Source: Desmodesmus armatus
Taxonomy: Eukaryota; Chlorophyta; Chlorophyceae; Sphaeropleales; Scenedesmaceae
Assembly (NCBI GenBank): GCA_007449985.2
Contig: VIIQ02000581.1
Location: 372,001-436,000 of the forward strand
Direction of reading: 5' to 3'
Length of the DNA stretch: 64,000 nt
Shown: in pieces, positions 1 to 12,300 of the stretch
How the letters are laid out: the number at the start of each line of letters is the position of its first letter
How positions within the stretch are numbered: the first letter of the stretch is position 1
Position numbers and translations under genes: made by a program
Notes under the pieces: model-generated
Told to the model about the DNA's origin: nothing
What the model saw: only the letters and a program-made list of their open reading frames with translations
The model's database searches: none

Positions 1-1
1 C

Positions 2-3000
2 CAGCTGCTGCCACACTGGAATGCAGCTGGGAGCACGGACAAGCTGTTCCGGCAGCTGCAGCATCTGCATGTGCTGACCTTGACACCTGTGGCATCAAGC
101 AGGAACACAGCCAGCAAGGCAGCAGATGGCTGTGTCAGCATGTTGATGCTGCTAGCCAAGATGGCATCCCTTGCAGAACAGCAGATGCTGGCGCAGCTGT
201 CTGCAGATGCTTGTACTGCTAGCAGGTGGGCATGGGTAATGCATGGGTATGGGGTATGGCAGCTTGACTTGTTTCGCGAGTCATGATTGTGCACCAATGT
301 CGTAAGCCTGCTGGAGCACAGCCAGGGCAATCATCCAGTGATGACTGCCAGACTTGTTGGGATTGAGCCCGCTCCGCGTGCCTGTGGACAGTGCATCACT
401 GTGAATTACAGGTGTCCCCAGGACGCGGTTCTCTGCTGCAATTGAGTGTGAGGCAACAATGAGTCCAGCTTCAGGCAGTACATCAACACACAGTATTGTC
501 AAACACAATTTGGTTGGATGCGTGCATTGTGGTGCAGGTGGCTGCAGCTGCTGGTGGATGTCGTACAGCAGCAGCAGACATGCCTTGCTGGCAGCCATAC
601 AGGCCTGCAGCTGCAGGACAGCTGCTTGGCCCTGCTGGCGAGCTTGAGTCGGTCCCCGGCAACATCACAGGCTCTCCTGGCCAGCACCCAGCTACGCCAG
701 TCTGTGTTGCAGCTGCTGCATGGCGTCCTGCGCAGGTGTGTTGCCGCTCTGGTTGGCAGTGGAGGAAGATATTGCACTGCGGTTTGCCAGACCTAGCACG
801 CCACTTGATTGATCGTGCGCCAGGCTGACAACTGGCATGCAGTTGCTACAACACGTGCGTTCTTGGGCATTGCATACTGTCCAACATGTTTGCTCCCTGA
901 TGCTGCTGCGCGCAGGCCATGCTGTGTTTCAGAGGCAGATGCCAGCCACATCCAGTGCTGGATGAATGCAGCCACAGCAGCCAGCTTGCCAGCCATGTGG
1001 CAGCAGCAGCACCACTCGCAGCACGCACAGCACGCAGCGGTCAGCACGCTTGCCTCACATGAAGAGCAGCAGCTGTTGACCGACATCGCCATTGCAGCTG
1101 CAGCAACATTGTGCAATGAGTGCTTCAACAGCGGCGCCATTGCCAAGCAGGTTGATGGTGCAGCAGCCCTGCTGCTGGCGGCTGCGCTGCTGCCGTGCAG
1201 CGCAGCATATGGCAGTCAGCGCAGCTGTGTAAGCCAGTTCATGGGGGCTGTGCTGGGCAGCAGCTGCTGCCACGTGCTGCTCCATGCCCTGGCCTGCTCC
1301 ACAACCACAACTGCTGAGCAGGCTGCGCTGCTGGCAGCGGCAGCAGCTGCAGCTACTGCGTCAGCAGCGCAGGCGGGGCTGCGTCCGGTCACCCCAGATA
1401 CAGCGCAGGAGGCACCAGAAGGCGATACATCAAGCTCAGCAGGCCTGGTCGCGCTGGTGCCTGTGCAGCAGGACGTGCAGCCGGCATGGCTGCTGCTGCG
1501 CATGATTTGCGCTCAGTGTCCTGTGGTGGCTGCTGGTGGGGAGGGCAACGGGGCAATGGGCACACGCAGCAGCGCCGCACCCTTTGGTGCATCGGAGCTG
1601 CCGAGCCCCGGGCGCAGCGGCAGCCAGACACCACGCACGCATGTGCGGCAGCAGATGTCGCTCCTGCATGTTGCTAGCCGCGGTGGCAGTGGTCCTGCAG
1701 TGCAGCCTGAGCAGGTGCTGCGGGTGGTGCAGGCCTACTCCAGCCACATCACCACTGGCACAGATGTACACCGCGTGCCAGGGCTACTGCGCAGCCTGCA
1801 CTTCCTGATGTGCCAGTCTGTGCTGCGCGGTGGGTTGCCGGCCCGGCAACAGCAGCAGCAGGAGGAAGGCGCAGTGCAGCAGCACCATCAGCAGGGGCAC
1901 CTGCAGTGGCTGTCGCTGAGTAGCGACGGTGACACTAGCAGTGCCAGCAGCAACGGCGACGGTCACGATGGCGTACAGCAGCAGCTGGGGTCAGGCAGCC
2001 GGCAGCTGCTCTCGAGCGCTGCAGCTGTGCTTGACATGATCAGCGACTGCGCTGGCAGCGATGACTCCTCAGAGGCAGCAGCAGCAGCTGGAGGGTCCTC
2101 ACCCGGCCAGGGCAGCAGCAGTAGTAGGCCCAGCGCGCATCAACTCTCGTGGTCCCTTACTGCCTCTGTGTATGCAGCGCTGGCTGTTTCAGTCTACCTT
2201 CAGGAGGCTGTCAGCAGCTCAGGGCGGCCTGATGCCTCTGCAGCTGCTGCCGCCATGGAAGCAGGGCGTCTATCGGCACCGGACAGCTGCCTGGCGCTCG
2301 CCGCCATTCAGCTCGCTACTGCAGCGCTGAAGCTTCTGCTGCCGTTGGTGGTGGCACATGCCCCGCAAGGGCAAACCACGGCAGTGGCGGCAGGAGGAGC
2401 AGCTGCCGCTGCCATGAATGGTGTCCAGCAGCCGCTGCTGGTGGTCCCTTTGCATGAGGCTCTGGAGTGCAGCCTAGCTGCTGTACAGGCCCTTGCCACA
2501 CTTACCTCACTCCTGCAGCCAGCCCTGCCTGGGCTGCTGTGGCAGTCTGTCAGCAGCTGCGGCGACGGCATAGGTAGTGATGCTGGCCATCAACACGCTG
2601 TGAAGTTGAAGCCAGCGATGGTGCAGGGCTGTGTGGCATCTGCAGCAGCCGCCTTGGATGCAGAGCTACAGCAGCTGCTGGCGCAGGTGGTACTGTCCTG
2701 GCAGGCACCTGGCTGCAGCAGCAGCCCTGCAGACGTCAGCACAGAGGGCAGCAGCCACCCCAGGGGCAACCGCGGGGCGTCAGCGAGCCCACCCATGCCG
2801 CTGTCTGTCCCTGCAGCGCTGCAGCAGCACCTGCAGCAGGAGTTGCGGTGCTGGGCTGCTGCCGCCCTGGTGTCCTGCTACGGCCAGCTGGGAGCTCGCA
2901 CGTGGCAGGGCGCTGTGCTGGAGCAGTTCCGGCATCGGGAAGCCCCTTTTGCGGACGTACAGCTGCAGCTAGGGCCTCACCACCAGGTTGCAGGACATGC

Positions 3001-3645
3001 AGCTGTGCTGGCAGAGAGCTGCCCAGTCCTGCGGCAGCAGCTGATGGCGGCAGCAGCTGCTGCTGCGGTTACACCACCAGCACCCGCAGGCCTTGGCCAT
3101 GTAGGCAGCAGCAGCAGCCAGCACACTTGTGATACACCAGGTGGCAGTACGCAGGCTGCTGGGGGCTCTGGCCTGGTGCTGAAGCTCAGTGCTGCTGTGG
3201 ACCCGCAGGCATTTGGGCAGGCCCTGGATTTCATCTACACAGGAGCTGCGGTGGTGCAGTGTGCTGGGCTCGCCTCCCAGCTGCAGCTGTGCAGCAGCTG
3301 CCTGGCACCAGCAGTGACCCCAGGCAGCAGGCAGGCCTCACAGCAGCAGCTGGCTGTGCGGCAGCATCAGCAGCTGCAGGAGCTGCAGGAGCAGCAGCAG
3401 TCTGGCAAGCAGCAGCTGCACAGGCTGGGCATGTTGGCGCGGAAGCTGCAGCTCCCTCTGCTTGCTGCACTCACCCGCACCAACCGGCCACTGCCTGGCC
3501 AGCTGCTGCCAGACCTTCACCTCAGCTTTGCTAGCTTGCTGCCACGTCACATGATGGTGTGCGCTGCTAGCGGGCGCTCAGCTGCCGGGCCTGGTAGGGA
3601 TGATGAAGCAGTGGCAGGGGCGTGGTGTGCTGGGGACGTTCGTAC

Positions 3646-3676
<31 letters not shown>

Positions 3677-5338
3677 GTCGGTGAGCATGCACACGAGCAG
3701 GAGGTGCTGCTGCTAGGAGGGTCACCGCCTCATGCTGCAGAGACTCTGCAGCAGCATGGCCAAGTGCAGCAGCTGGATGCCTGTGGACACTCCAGCACTG
3801 CAGACTACCTGGCTATGCTAGCAGCATGTACAGCAGCAGACAGTGCTGGGGCGGGACCACAGCAGCTGTTCGCAAGGAGTGCAGGAGCTGCAGGAGCTGG
3901 CTCGCCTGCCCAGCACGCCCCTTGCAGGTCGACACCACAAGGGGGTCCAGGCAGCAGCTTTGCAGACGTGTTCATTGCAGCACCAGCGCTGGCCTTGCCT
4001 TGCAGCGGCACTGCTGCAGCAGAGTGCACGCAGCAGCAGCTGCCTGCTGCAGCGCTGCAGGAGGGCTGTGCCGAGGGGCGGGTTGTGTATGGCTTCCTGC
4101 CAGCACACAGGGTCCTGCTGTCCGGGTGCTGTCCTTACTTTGAGGCCCTGTTGTCTGACAGGTGGCACCATGACAGCTGCCAGCATGCTGCCTCAGCGGT
4201 GCCTGATCACCAGCAGCAGCCTGGTGCGCAGGTGCCCCGGCGGGTGGTGGTGGTGCCTGAAGCTGACATCCATGTGGCAGCAGCATTGCAGCACTACCTC
4301 TACACCGGCAGCTTGCAGGTGCAGCTGCCGCCACAGGCCAGTCCTGCGTCTCCATCTGGTGCCACCGGCCCAGACCAAGAAGGCTGCCAACAGTCCGACG
4401 GGCCCCAAAAAGCCCAGGCAGTTGGCCAGGCTGTTGCAGTAGCCCTGAATGGCTGCAGCCAGGGTTGCCACCAGGCTCGTACACTGCTGCGGCTGTGGCG
4501 GGGTGCTGAGCTGCTGCTGCTGCCGGGCTGCAGGCGCTGTGTGTGGCAGCAGTGGACGCTGCTGCTTGGCAGCTGGGGGTGCGCTGCTGCCTGGTGCTGC
4601 TGGCAGACTGCTGCCAGCTGGGAGTGCCTTCAGCTGCTGATGGCTTGCTGGCTGCACTGACTCAGAGGACAGGTGAGGGCAGCGCACAATGAGTTGTCCG
4701 CGCTTGTTGGGTTGCATGTGCGCCAGCGCACCTGCTGTAGCTGCTTGCGTTCACGTTGTGCTGGGCCATTCGTCACAGCCAGTGCATGCTAAATGCCGAA
4801 GTAGGCTATCACTTGCATCTATGGACCCGCCCAGCTTGACTACAACATTGTGTTGTCGTGCTGATGGTGCTTGCCCTGCGTTTGTGCTTCTTCCTAATTT
4901 CCTGCAGATCGTGACACAGCTGCTGCCTTGCCGGAGTGGGATGAGCTACCGTCTGGGCTGCAGGCAGTGCTCACCAAGGCATGGGCTGAGCGCAGGCGGC
5001 TGCAGCAGGAGGGGGAGGATGTCCCAGCAGCTGCACCAGGCCCCCATGCGGCACCTGTTGGTGCTGGCAACGGGGGTTTGGGGCTTGTGCCCTTGGTTGC
5101 GGTGGGCCCTAATGCCTCAGTGGCACCACAGAGCAGCGCAGGAGCGGCACTTGTCCACGTCAGCTTGAGTGGCTGCAGCCCAGGCGTGTCGGGGCAACAG
5201 GAGGCGTTGTTACTGCAGCCACCTGCTAGGCGTGCTGAGCCTGTGCTGGTTGGCTGGAGGCATGTACAGGGGCTGAGGGAGGCAGGAGAGCATTTGGGAG
5301 GGGTGATTGGCACACAGCTGCCACACTTGAAGGGCTGA
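2..5338 (+). CDS. Double BTB/POZ protein with armadillo-like N-terminus (5' partial, one apparent frameshift)
   Basis: Four exons: 2-225, 538-735, 916-4672 and 4908-5338. The 5' end lies outside the window. Introns 1 and 2 both carry phase 2 across an Arg codon. The first ~700 visible residues are Leu/Ala/Gln-rich helical sequence resembling armadillo/HEAT repeats, broken by Ser/Gln/Gly runs. Two BTB-like modules follow: one at about nt 2930-3480 (FADVQLQLGPHHQVAGHAAV, later LDFIYTG), the other at about 3945-4530 (FADVFIAAP, LPAHRVLLSGCCPYFEALL, LQHYLYTGSLQVQ). Each BTB carries a low-complexity insertion. BTB proteins usually dimerise and many recruit substrates to Cullin-3 ligases; ARM+BTB combinations are known, but the partner here cannot be told. 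The frame breaks near 4523-4527, where one G seems missing. With it restored, the frame runs through a helical segment, fits donor 4672 (phase 1) and continues in exon 4. Unrepaired, translation would stop at 4660. Confidence 0.7.
3650..3676 (+). repeat. (CAG)9 microsatellite, coding poly-Gln
   Basis: Nine perfect CAG triplets in frame inside the BTB gene, between the two BTB modules. One of many CAG-rich coding runs in the window, and the longest pure one in this gene. Confidence 0.9.
4523..4527 (+). other. Probable 1-base deletion (frameshift) in the BTB gene
   Basis: The in-frame reading up to this CCGGG is a typical BTB-distal helix (LWRGAELLLLPG). After it the same frame becomes Trp/Cys-rich nonsense and stops at 4660. 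Adding one G gives LQALCVAAVDAAAWQLGV, which stays open to the donor at 4672. It also gives phase 1 there, which is what the exon at 4908 needs (G+AT = Asp). Seen directly: the frame change and phase test. Inferred: a single missing base, from an assembly error or a true mutation. Confidence 0.75.
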
Positions 5339-5911
5339 GCCGTGATTGCTGGCAGCCTCACAGGCTTGGTCCTGTGCTGTGTGCTTACAGGCCAAGGGGG
5401 TATGTTGTGATTCATCTGTGCAGATATCTGTGCAGTTGCCAGCATTTGTGTCTCTAGTTGCGGTGAACTTGGCAGAGGGTATGCTATGGTGTCAGGGCCT
5501 TGATTGTGCCACTCCTTGTGGGTTGTGGGGTGTTATGGCTGGAAATAATCCAGCAGGTGACTTTTGACTGGCATTGAGCTTCTTCTTTGATTGCGCCAAG
5601 GCGTGGCCAAATGATTTGTCCACCCTGGTTGTCAGCCCCACTGACCCTTGTGTTGGCGGCTGCTTGCGATTGACAGGGTGAGTGCCACTCGCCTTGCTTT
5701 GCCTTTGGGAGTTCGACATTGGGCAGTATGGACAGTTCGCAGAACATTTGGGATTGTTGATATTGAGCTGAACACGGCCGTGTTCAACCGAGTCAGTGTT
5801 GATATTATGTTCGGTTGCAACATCATTCCAATTGCACGCGCAAGCCGGGTGTGTCCCTGGGCGGCAACTGCCAGAGGGTGTGACTGACGCTTGATCCTGT
5901 AGCCCATCAAC

Positions 5912-5916
5912 TTACA
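5912..5916 (-). terminator. Candidate TGTAA poly(A) signal of the receptor-like kinase
   Basis: TTACA on the plus strand (TGTAA on minus) sits where the strand composition flips between the two convergent genes. Another TGTAA at 7178-7174 could be used instead. TGTAA is the usual chlorophyte poly(A) signal; its use here is inferred. Confidence 0.3.
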
Positions 5917-6818
5917 TGATCAACTACTCGTATTCTCAAAATAGGCCTGCCCAGCATGCTGCACCAAGACACGGGCAACTGTGGCTTCGCGACTGGCTGA
6001 GACACCCAGTATGTCCAGCCTGACACGATTCCAGGGGGGCAGCAACATAGGCTGTACATGCTTTTGACATTGCAGAGCTGGTCGTTTGTGCAGATACACA
6101 AGGAGCGCAGCAATCGTCAACGATACGCACGGGAAACACACACAGAACGACGATTGGGACCAGACCAAGCAGAATTTGGCTATCAACACCCTTCCTCACA
6201 GATGACTTGTTCAGCAGGTGCTTCACACGCACGCTGGCAGCATGCTGCAAACACGGCTGCAATGACCATAAAATCCCTGCACATCCCCCCCCCCCTCCTC
6301 ATCTACCCCACCCCCACTCCATCAAGCACCAGTCAAGCGGACAAACGAGCCACAAGCAGCAAGGCTGAAGCCTTGGCACACAGTGAATCAGCATGATGAC
6401 GAAAGCATGAGCAATACAGCGCAAGCTGGGAACAAGCAGGTGGACATTGCAGCTGATACAAGCAGATCCAGGCAGGTCATGCAGACCAAACCCCCTCCCG
6501 CCCCCAAGGATTTGCCGCAAGCACAAGCACAAGCTTGGGGGTGTGCAGACACCATCACTGAAGCACAAATGCCACACGATGCAAGAATTCCCGGCCTCAA
6601 GACTGAGTCATCAATACCACCTTGTCTGATGTGCAGCAGCCTGCACATGTGGTACACAGACCGACAGCCGCCACCATTGACCTGCCATCAGGAGAGTCAT
6701 CCCACCATAGATTAACAGATGTGCTACCCAACCAGTTGCCAGGAGGCCAAGCAGTTGCACACAACCCACACTGGCGCACATCGCGTGAAGCAGGCATGCC
6801 AGCCAGGCATGCCACCAG

Positions 6819-6884
6819 ATACCCAAGCACGGGATGCCAGAAATACCCAAGCACGGGATGCCAAACATACCCAAGCACGCACAC
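6819..6884. repeat. Minisatellite, 24-bp unit, about 2.7 copies
   Basis: The unit begins ATACCCAAGCACGGGATGCC and recurs at 6819, 6843 and 6867 with a period of 24. Intergenic. On the minus strand it encodes a repetitive VLGYxWHP pattern in a chance ORF. Confidence 0.85.
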
Positions 6885-6928
6885 CCGAGTCAAGCCGCCA
6901 CAAATACAGAGTATGTACAGATCAAGGC

Positions 6929-7009
6929 GCACAGGAAAGGACGAGGCAACACCCAGCAAACCTGAGTACGCACAGGAAAGGACGAGGCAACACCCAGCAC
7001 ACCTGAGTG
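6929..7009. repeat. Minisatellite, 41-bp unit, 2 copies
   Basis: GCACAGGAAAGGACGAGGCA recurs at 6929 and 6970 with a period of 41 and very few differences. Forty-five bases separate it from the 24-bp array. Confidence 0.85.
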
Positions 7010-8945
7010 CAGCTTGAAGAGAGGCTGGGTGCAGCTTGCAAAGAGAGGTGCCAAGAAGCGCCCTCATCCCCAAGCTACTTGGGCTGCACAGCTGCAAGAG
7101 CGCCGAAAACACACACGTCTGCTCACCCTCCAAAGCCCACCACAACAAGCACCACAAGCTGTCCGCCGGTGCATTACAGATCAGCCAGCTGATTGGCATG
7201 CGCAGCTCAGCATGCGCTGAGGGGCACCTCCTGACAGGCTGACAGCAACACAAGCCGGATCACCAGCAGCCCAACCCTGCAACTGTACAACCCTTATCAA
7301 CGCCTGCTACCACCACCAGTCCAGACCACAGGCCGGATCGACAACATACAGGGGGCTTGCAAGTCTACACAAACAAGCCTGCAACCTGCACCTCCTTGCA
7401 TGGGACAAGGGAGTTGCAGCAGTAGCGCGTCCGAGCCTGTGTGCTAAGGAGGCATGACCAGGCGGCACAAACTGCTACCCTAAGCAGCAACAGGGCCCGA
7501 CACACCTCGCCTTGTGACAAGTGTGCCAAGAAATACGTGCATGGCGGTCCTCGGCAGGCGCCTCTCAGCCAACACAATTAGACTTTGATGTCAACACAAT
7601 AAGGCTTTGATGTCAAACCCCCTGACTCAATGAGCCGATGCAGCACTGAAGCAAAGTACAGTACAACCGTGACACAAACTGCAACACAAGCCGGGATGCT
7701 GAGACATGCAGGGGAGGGGGCAGCAGGCGCCGGCAAGCCTCACTCAACAACAGCTAGGAAACAAGCTCGCAAGGCTTGATGGCAAGGAGGTTATGCGCAA
7801 AGAAGGGGCCGAGCAAGCAACAGCCAGCCCAAGCGAGTGTCAACCTGCAAGGGCGCAGCATATGCCAGTGCTCAACTTGCACAACCATACCAGGTCCCAA
7901 AACCACACAGCCAAGCTAGTGTCAGGCTGTCAGGGACACGCTGTCAGTGACACAAGTGCAACACTGTCAAATTATGACAAACCAGAGAGTACTCCTTGCA
8001 GGGAGTAAAAAGGATGCAGTATACTTGTAGACACACAACCACTGAAGGCTGGCAACACAATGCTTCATGTGCAGTCCTGAGAACCTGCCAACCAGGCACG
8101 ACATACGCCAAAACAGTGCCGCCGCAAGACATACCAGCGATCAGGGCATCAGACGCAACAAGGCAACAGCTCTCGGCAGGCTTCAAGCACACATGTCACT
8201 TCACATGCCTTGCAGGTGGCACACACTCGCCCAAGCATCGCTACCTAAGAGTGTGACGGAACACGGGTGGAGCAGTACACAAGCAAGCACACAAACGTCG
8301 CCCACAACATCTGTGCTTGCAGCCTCCTGCCAGACACCTCAACGAACAAAACATTCACAATGCTCAAAGGACGCCAAAGTGCACACGGCGTCGCAAAGCA
8401 ATTGCATGCCAGCAGCCAGGTTTGGCTGTGACACGCACAGAAGCCACGAGCTGGCAGTCATGCAGCACTTGGGAGTGTGCCCAAAGCACGCAGGTGCTGC
8501 AGGGCCGTTAGCGACTGGCCCACAAGCAGATCATGCATGTTGCATAAATTGCCCAAGCAGGTACAACCACATGGACGCAACATGGTGGCTGGTGTTAGCG
8601 AAAGAGGAGATCTCCGTCTAGACGACCACAAGGCATTGCCAAGGTGCACCCGTTATTCCCCCCTGCAAACTGCTGCCGCCGACAGTCTGGCAGGAAACTC
8701 TCTCCTAGGTGTGCTGGGTCAGGTGATCTGACGTGCACAAAAAGTGATGGGAAGGCACAACATCACCCGAATGATCGGACATACAGTGTGACAGATCCCA
8801 CCCTACAAGCACCCAACCCACCCACTGAAAAGGAACAGGATGTGCAGGGCATTTATACGCAAAGAGGAAGACACTGTACGCATCAAGGGCAACATATGGG
8901 GATAGGGCACAGCAACAGGTGTCCATGCGCACAGTGCCGCCCACA

Positions 8946-9040
8946 ACAGACGCCCCAAGCCATCATCATGATAGTGCCCGAAACAGACGCCCCAAGCCAT
9001 CAGCATGATAGTGCCCGAAACAGATGCCCCAAGCTATCCC
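8946..9040. repeat. Minisatellite, 37-bp unit, about 2.5 copies
   Basis: ACAGACGCCCCAAGCCATCA recurs at 8946 and 8983, with a diverged start at 9020. The period is 37. Located in the 3' flank of the receptor kinase. Confidence 0.85.
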
Positions 9041-9325
9041 AAGCGCACAAGCACTGACTGTGCCAAAGATGCTATGAGTAGGGTCTATGCCTGAGTGAGG
9101 TCTACCAAAAAGAGAAGCAGAAACAGCCGACTGTCAACCATAGTGTCCTAAACAAGACCGACACCAGCCGCATGAAATGACAGGTACAGACTCTGCCCCA
9201 TGCCTGATCAGCAGGCTCAAGGCCGCACCCAACCATCGCATCCTGCAAGCGCATCCCTACATGCAAATACACAGGCAAGCACCACACGGACTGCACGGCA
9301 CGGTGCAGCGGCAAGCTCCAAGACC

Positions 9326-12300
9326 CTACAGGTCTGACACAAACCTGGCCTGTGCCTCTGCATCGTCCTGCATGACGTTGGACAGTACGGCCTCCAACTG
9401 CTGTGTGACTGTTGTGAAGCTGGGCCGCACCAGAGGGTCTGCCGCCCAGCAGGAGGTCATCAGCTCTGCACACAGACAGTCGTGGCAACAGCACCATCAT
9501 GAGTGAAAATTCCCCAGCTCAGCAGATGATAACATATATCCCATCTAAACGGATAAAACATGAACCCCAGCTAAGCGGATGTTAGACAAACACAGCAGCA
9601 ACACAAACACAGCAGCAACACGACTGGCATCACCGTGCTGGGGTGGACCTCCCCAGCCTGCCGTAGCCTGCCACTGAGAGTGCGAGGGCGCGATGCAGTT
9701 GCGCTGCAGTAGCTGCTGCCCAGTTCTGGGAAGACAGGGGCGGGTGCAGCGAGCATGCGGTGTCTGCCTACCTGCATAGTCGGAGGGCATGCCCGGTGGG
9801 ATGTCTGGCCGCCGCTGCAGCAGTGCCACTTGCTCAAACACCTCGCCATAGTGGAGTCCTGCATTCATGGCCGACAGCATGCACCAACGTAAGCCAAGAT
9901 TGCCGTCACCACAGCATTGACTGGCATGAGCCACCAACACACTCCTCAAGCACATCATGCACCAACACATTCCTCAAGCACCTCATGCACCAACACAACC
10001 CATGCCATCAGCACCTGACCCTCACCATGCACTGTGATGATTTGCAACAGCCAAGCAACCTAAATTCAGCGTCAAAGCTGACCCAACATGCCAGCTAAGA
10101 GAGCCGCTGTAGCACCAGCTAATCAAGCGCTGTGCACGTCGCTGCCTGGCTCACCATGGAACGCCACTTCGCCCGTGAAAGCCTCCCACATGATGATGCC
10201 GAAAGCATACACATCGCCTGCACCAGTGCACAACAACACAAGCAGCAGCACCTCTCGCTGTCTGCCAAGCCGCATGATCCTGGGCGCAACTCTATACGCA
10301 GTGACCAGCAGGCATGACCCTCCGCTTGAGCCCAGTCCGTCCCCTTGCCTCATTAATTTGCTGTGTTCCCCACACTGAAAGCTCCCCCCATAATGTTTGC
10401 GTGCAGATGGACACAACACTAGCAGCTGTGCTGCTGTAAAATGCCAACCTGCATCTGCACAGAGCGTTGTGCGCCTGTGCTGACACACCGACGCAGTAAG
10501 AATATGCCCGCCGCGCACCTGCGGGACTCAGCCTGCCCAGCCTCAGTGCCTCTGGGGGTGTGTGGTTGAGTGTACCAAAGGTCCAAGTGCTCCTGTGCGA
10601 CTGTCCTGTCTGAAGGGCGCGGCTCAGCCCAAAGTCGCTCACTTTGCCGACGCGGCCATACGGAGCTCCTTGGACATGCTTGATCAGCACGTTGCAAGGC
10701 TTGAGGTCACCCTGGGGGCAGGCAAGGACAAAACGGCAAGCAGAGGGCTGATTAGGCATGTCCTGCACTGCACTGCGTTGCTGCCACCTGTTTGCAAGCG
10801 GCGTCTGAACAAGTGCTGCCAACAGGTGGCATCGCTGGACTTCAGGGCAAGCCGTTGAGACACCAGGGCATGAGCGTGATTGAGCCGTGCCGCATGCTGC
10901 ACATGTCTACCAAAAAGGATGCATGCTGCGCTTGTTTACGTAAACTGAACGCGGGTGCGCCAGCGCCCAACAAGCCTGCACACAAGGAGTGTGCACACCA
11001 GCTGCCACTCACATGCAGCACGTTCCGTCTGTGCAGATAGGACATGCCCGTCGCGATGTCCAGGAGGAGGGTCAACACTTGACCCTGCAGCAACAGCAGA
11101 CCAGCACTTCAGCACTTAAACGAACAAATCCCCAGTCCTCGCCACTAGCCATTTGAGCCAAAGCTTCATGCAGTGACCTCACCAAGGTGATGTTGCTATT
11201 TCTTCATTCATACATGTGAAGCATAGCAGCGCCGCATGCTCGCACAAGCCACCTGTCTGAACACCCCTTACATGCGCTAGTGGCCAGCGAGCATCACAGC
11301 AAGCTGCTCAGCGAACACCTCTGCACGCCTGTCCCTAAGGGTCATTGAAAGGCGGTCGACGCCCTGTTCACAACAAGCCAAGGTAGGAAAGAATCACGAC
11401 AGGCCCAGGGAGTGAGGGAGGGTACACAGTCAACAGCAACCGACTCACCATGCGCCGACGCCCCGCAACCTCCGGCCCAAGCTGGCCGCCTGGTGCGAGC
11501 AGGTCCAGCAAGGTCCCTCCATCCATGAGCTCAGTGATAAGCCAGGTCTGCGCCTCGTCAGCACTGCGGGCCTTGCCCAGCAGCTTGTTGCCGCTAGGGC
11601 CCAGCGAGGTCGAGCAGGTGTCCTGCAGCCATCCAGCCTCCTGCTGCTGAGACGCCCACTGTGACTGTGACTGTGGGACCGGCGAGGGTGAGTCGCGCTG
11701 CAGCACTGCCACAAAGCGCTGCAGCGGCACCTGCTGCTGGGGTTGCTGCTGGTAGGCCCCATAAGCCGCTGGGATGAGGCTGGCAGAGGTGCCAGCACCG
11801 ATAGAGCTTGAGCACGCAGCTGGCACCCCGCTGATGCTGCTGTCATCAACAGAGACCTCATACGCGATGCCTTCAGAAACTGGTGCACTGTTGCGCCGCT
11901 GCTGCTGTTGCGGCAGCCCGTCATGCTGCCGTATGGGAGACACCCGCCCTGTCGTGAACGGAAACAGCTGCACGGATGCTGATGGCACGATCAGTCCACT
12001 GCTCTGGGACACATGCCCAGCAGCGCTGTCAGTGCTTGGGCTCCTGTGCGCTGGCAGGACAGGCAGGAACTGCTGCTGGGGTGGCTGCTCCCGCTGGGGC
12101 TCTCCAGCCGCACCCAAGCCGCCGAACGAACAAAGCACTGCTTGTGCTGAGGTAGGCGCTGGCTGTGCGGCTTGCGCGTGCGTGTACGCGACGCTGCCGA
12201 CGGAGGACCGCGTGTCAGCACGCCTTGCGGTACTCACAGTCACCACGCCTGCGCTGCTGCTGCTGCTGCCGCCTGTGCTGTGCATGGCGTTGTTGCTAGA

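Larger units (their letters stand above)
5339..9325. other. Gene-poor interval between convergent genes (3' flanks)
   Basis: No gene is recognisable here. Up to about 5890 the plus strand is T/G-rich, like a 3' flank of the BTB gene. From about 5900 it becomes C/A-rich, meaning T/G-rich on the minus strand, and stays so up to the stop codon of the receptor kinase at 9326. The change coincides with a minus-strand TGTAA at 5916-5912. Open frames of 100-218 codons occur but show no domain, no codon-phase-consistent splicing, and Cys/His/Pro-rich nonsense. Three minisatellites lie inside (6819-6884, 6929-7009, 8946-9040). The interval may be mostly one very long 3' UTR. Confidence 0.6.

Noticed and set aside
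6597..7253. 218-codon minus-strand ORF
   Set aside because: Its repeats come from translating the 24-bp minisatellite, the composition is Cys/Trp/Leu-rich, and it lies inside the kinase 3' flank.
8067..8621. 184-codon plus-strand ORF
   Set aside because: His/Thr/Ser-rich chance frame in the same kind of C/A-rich flank.
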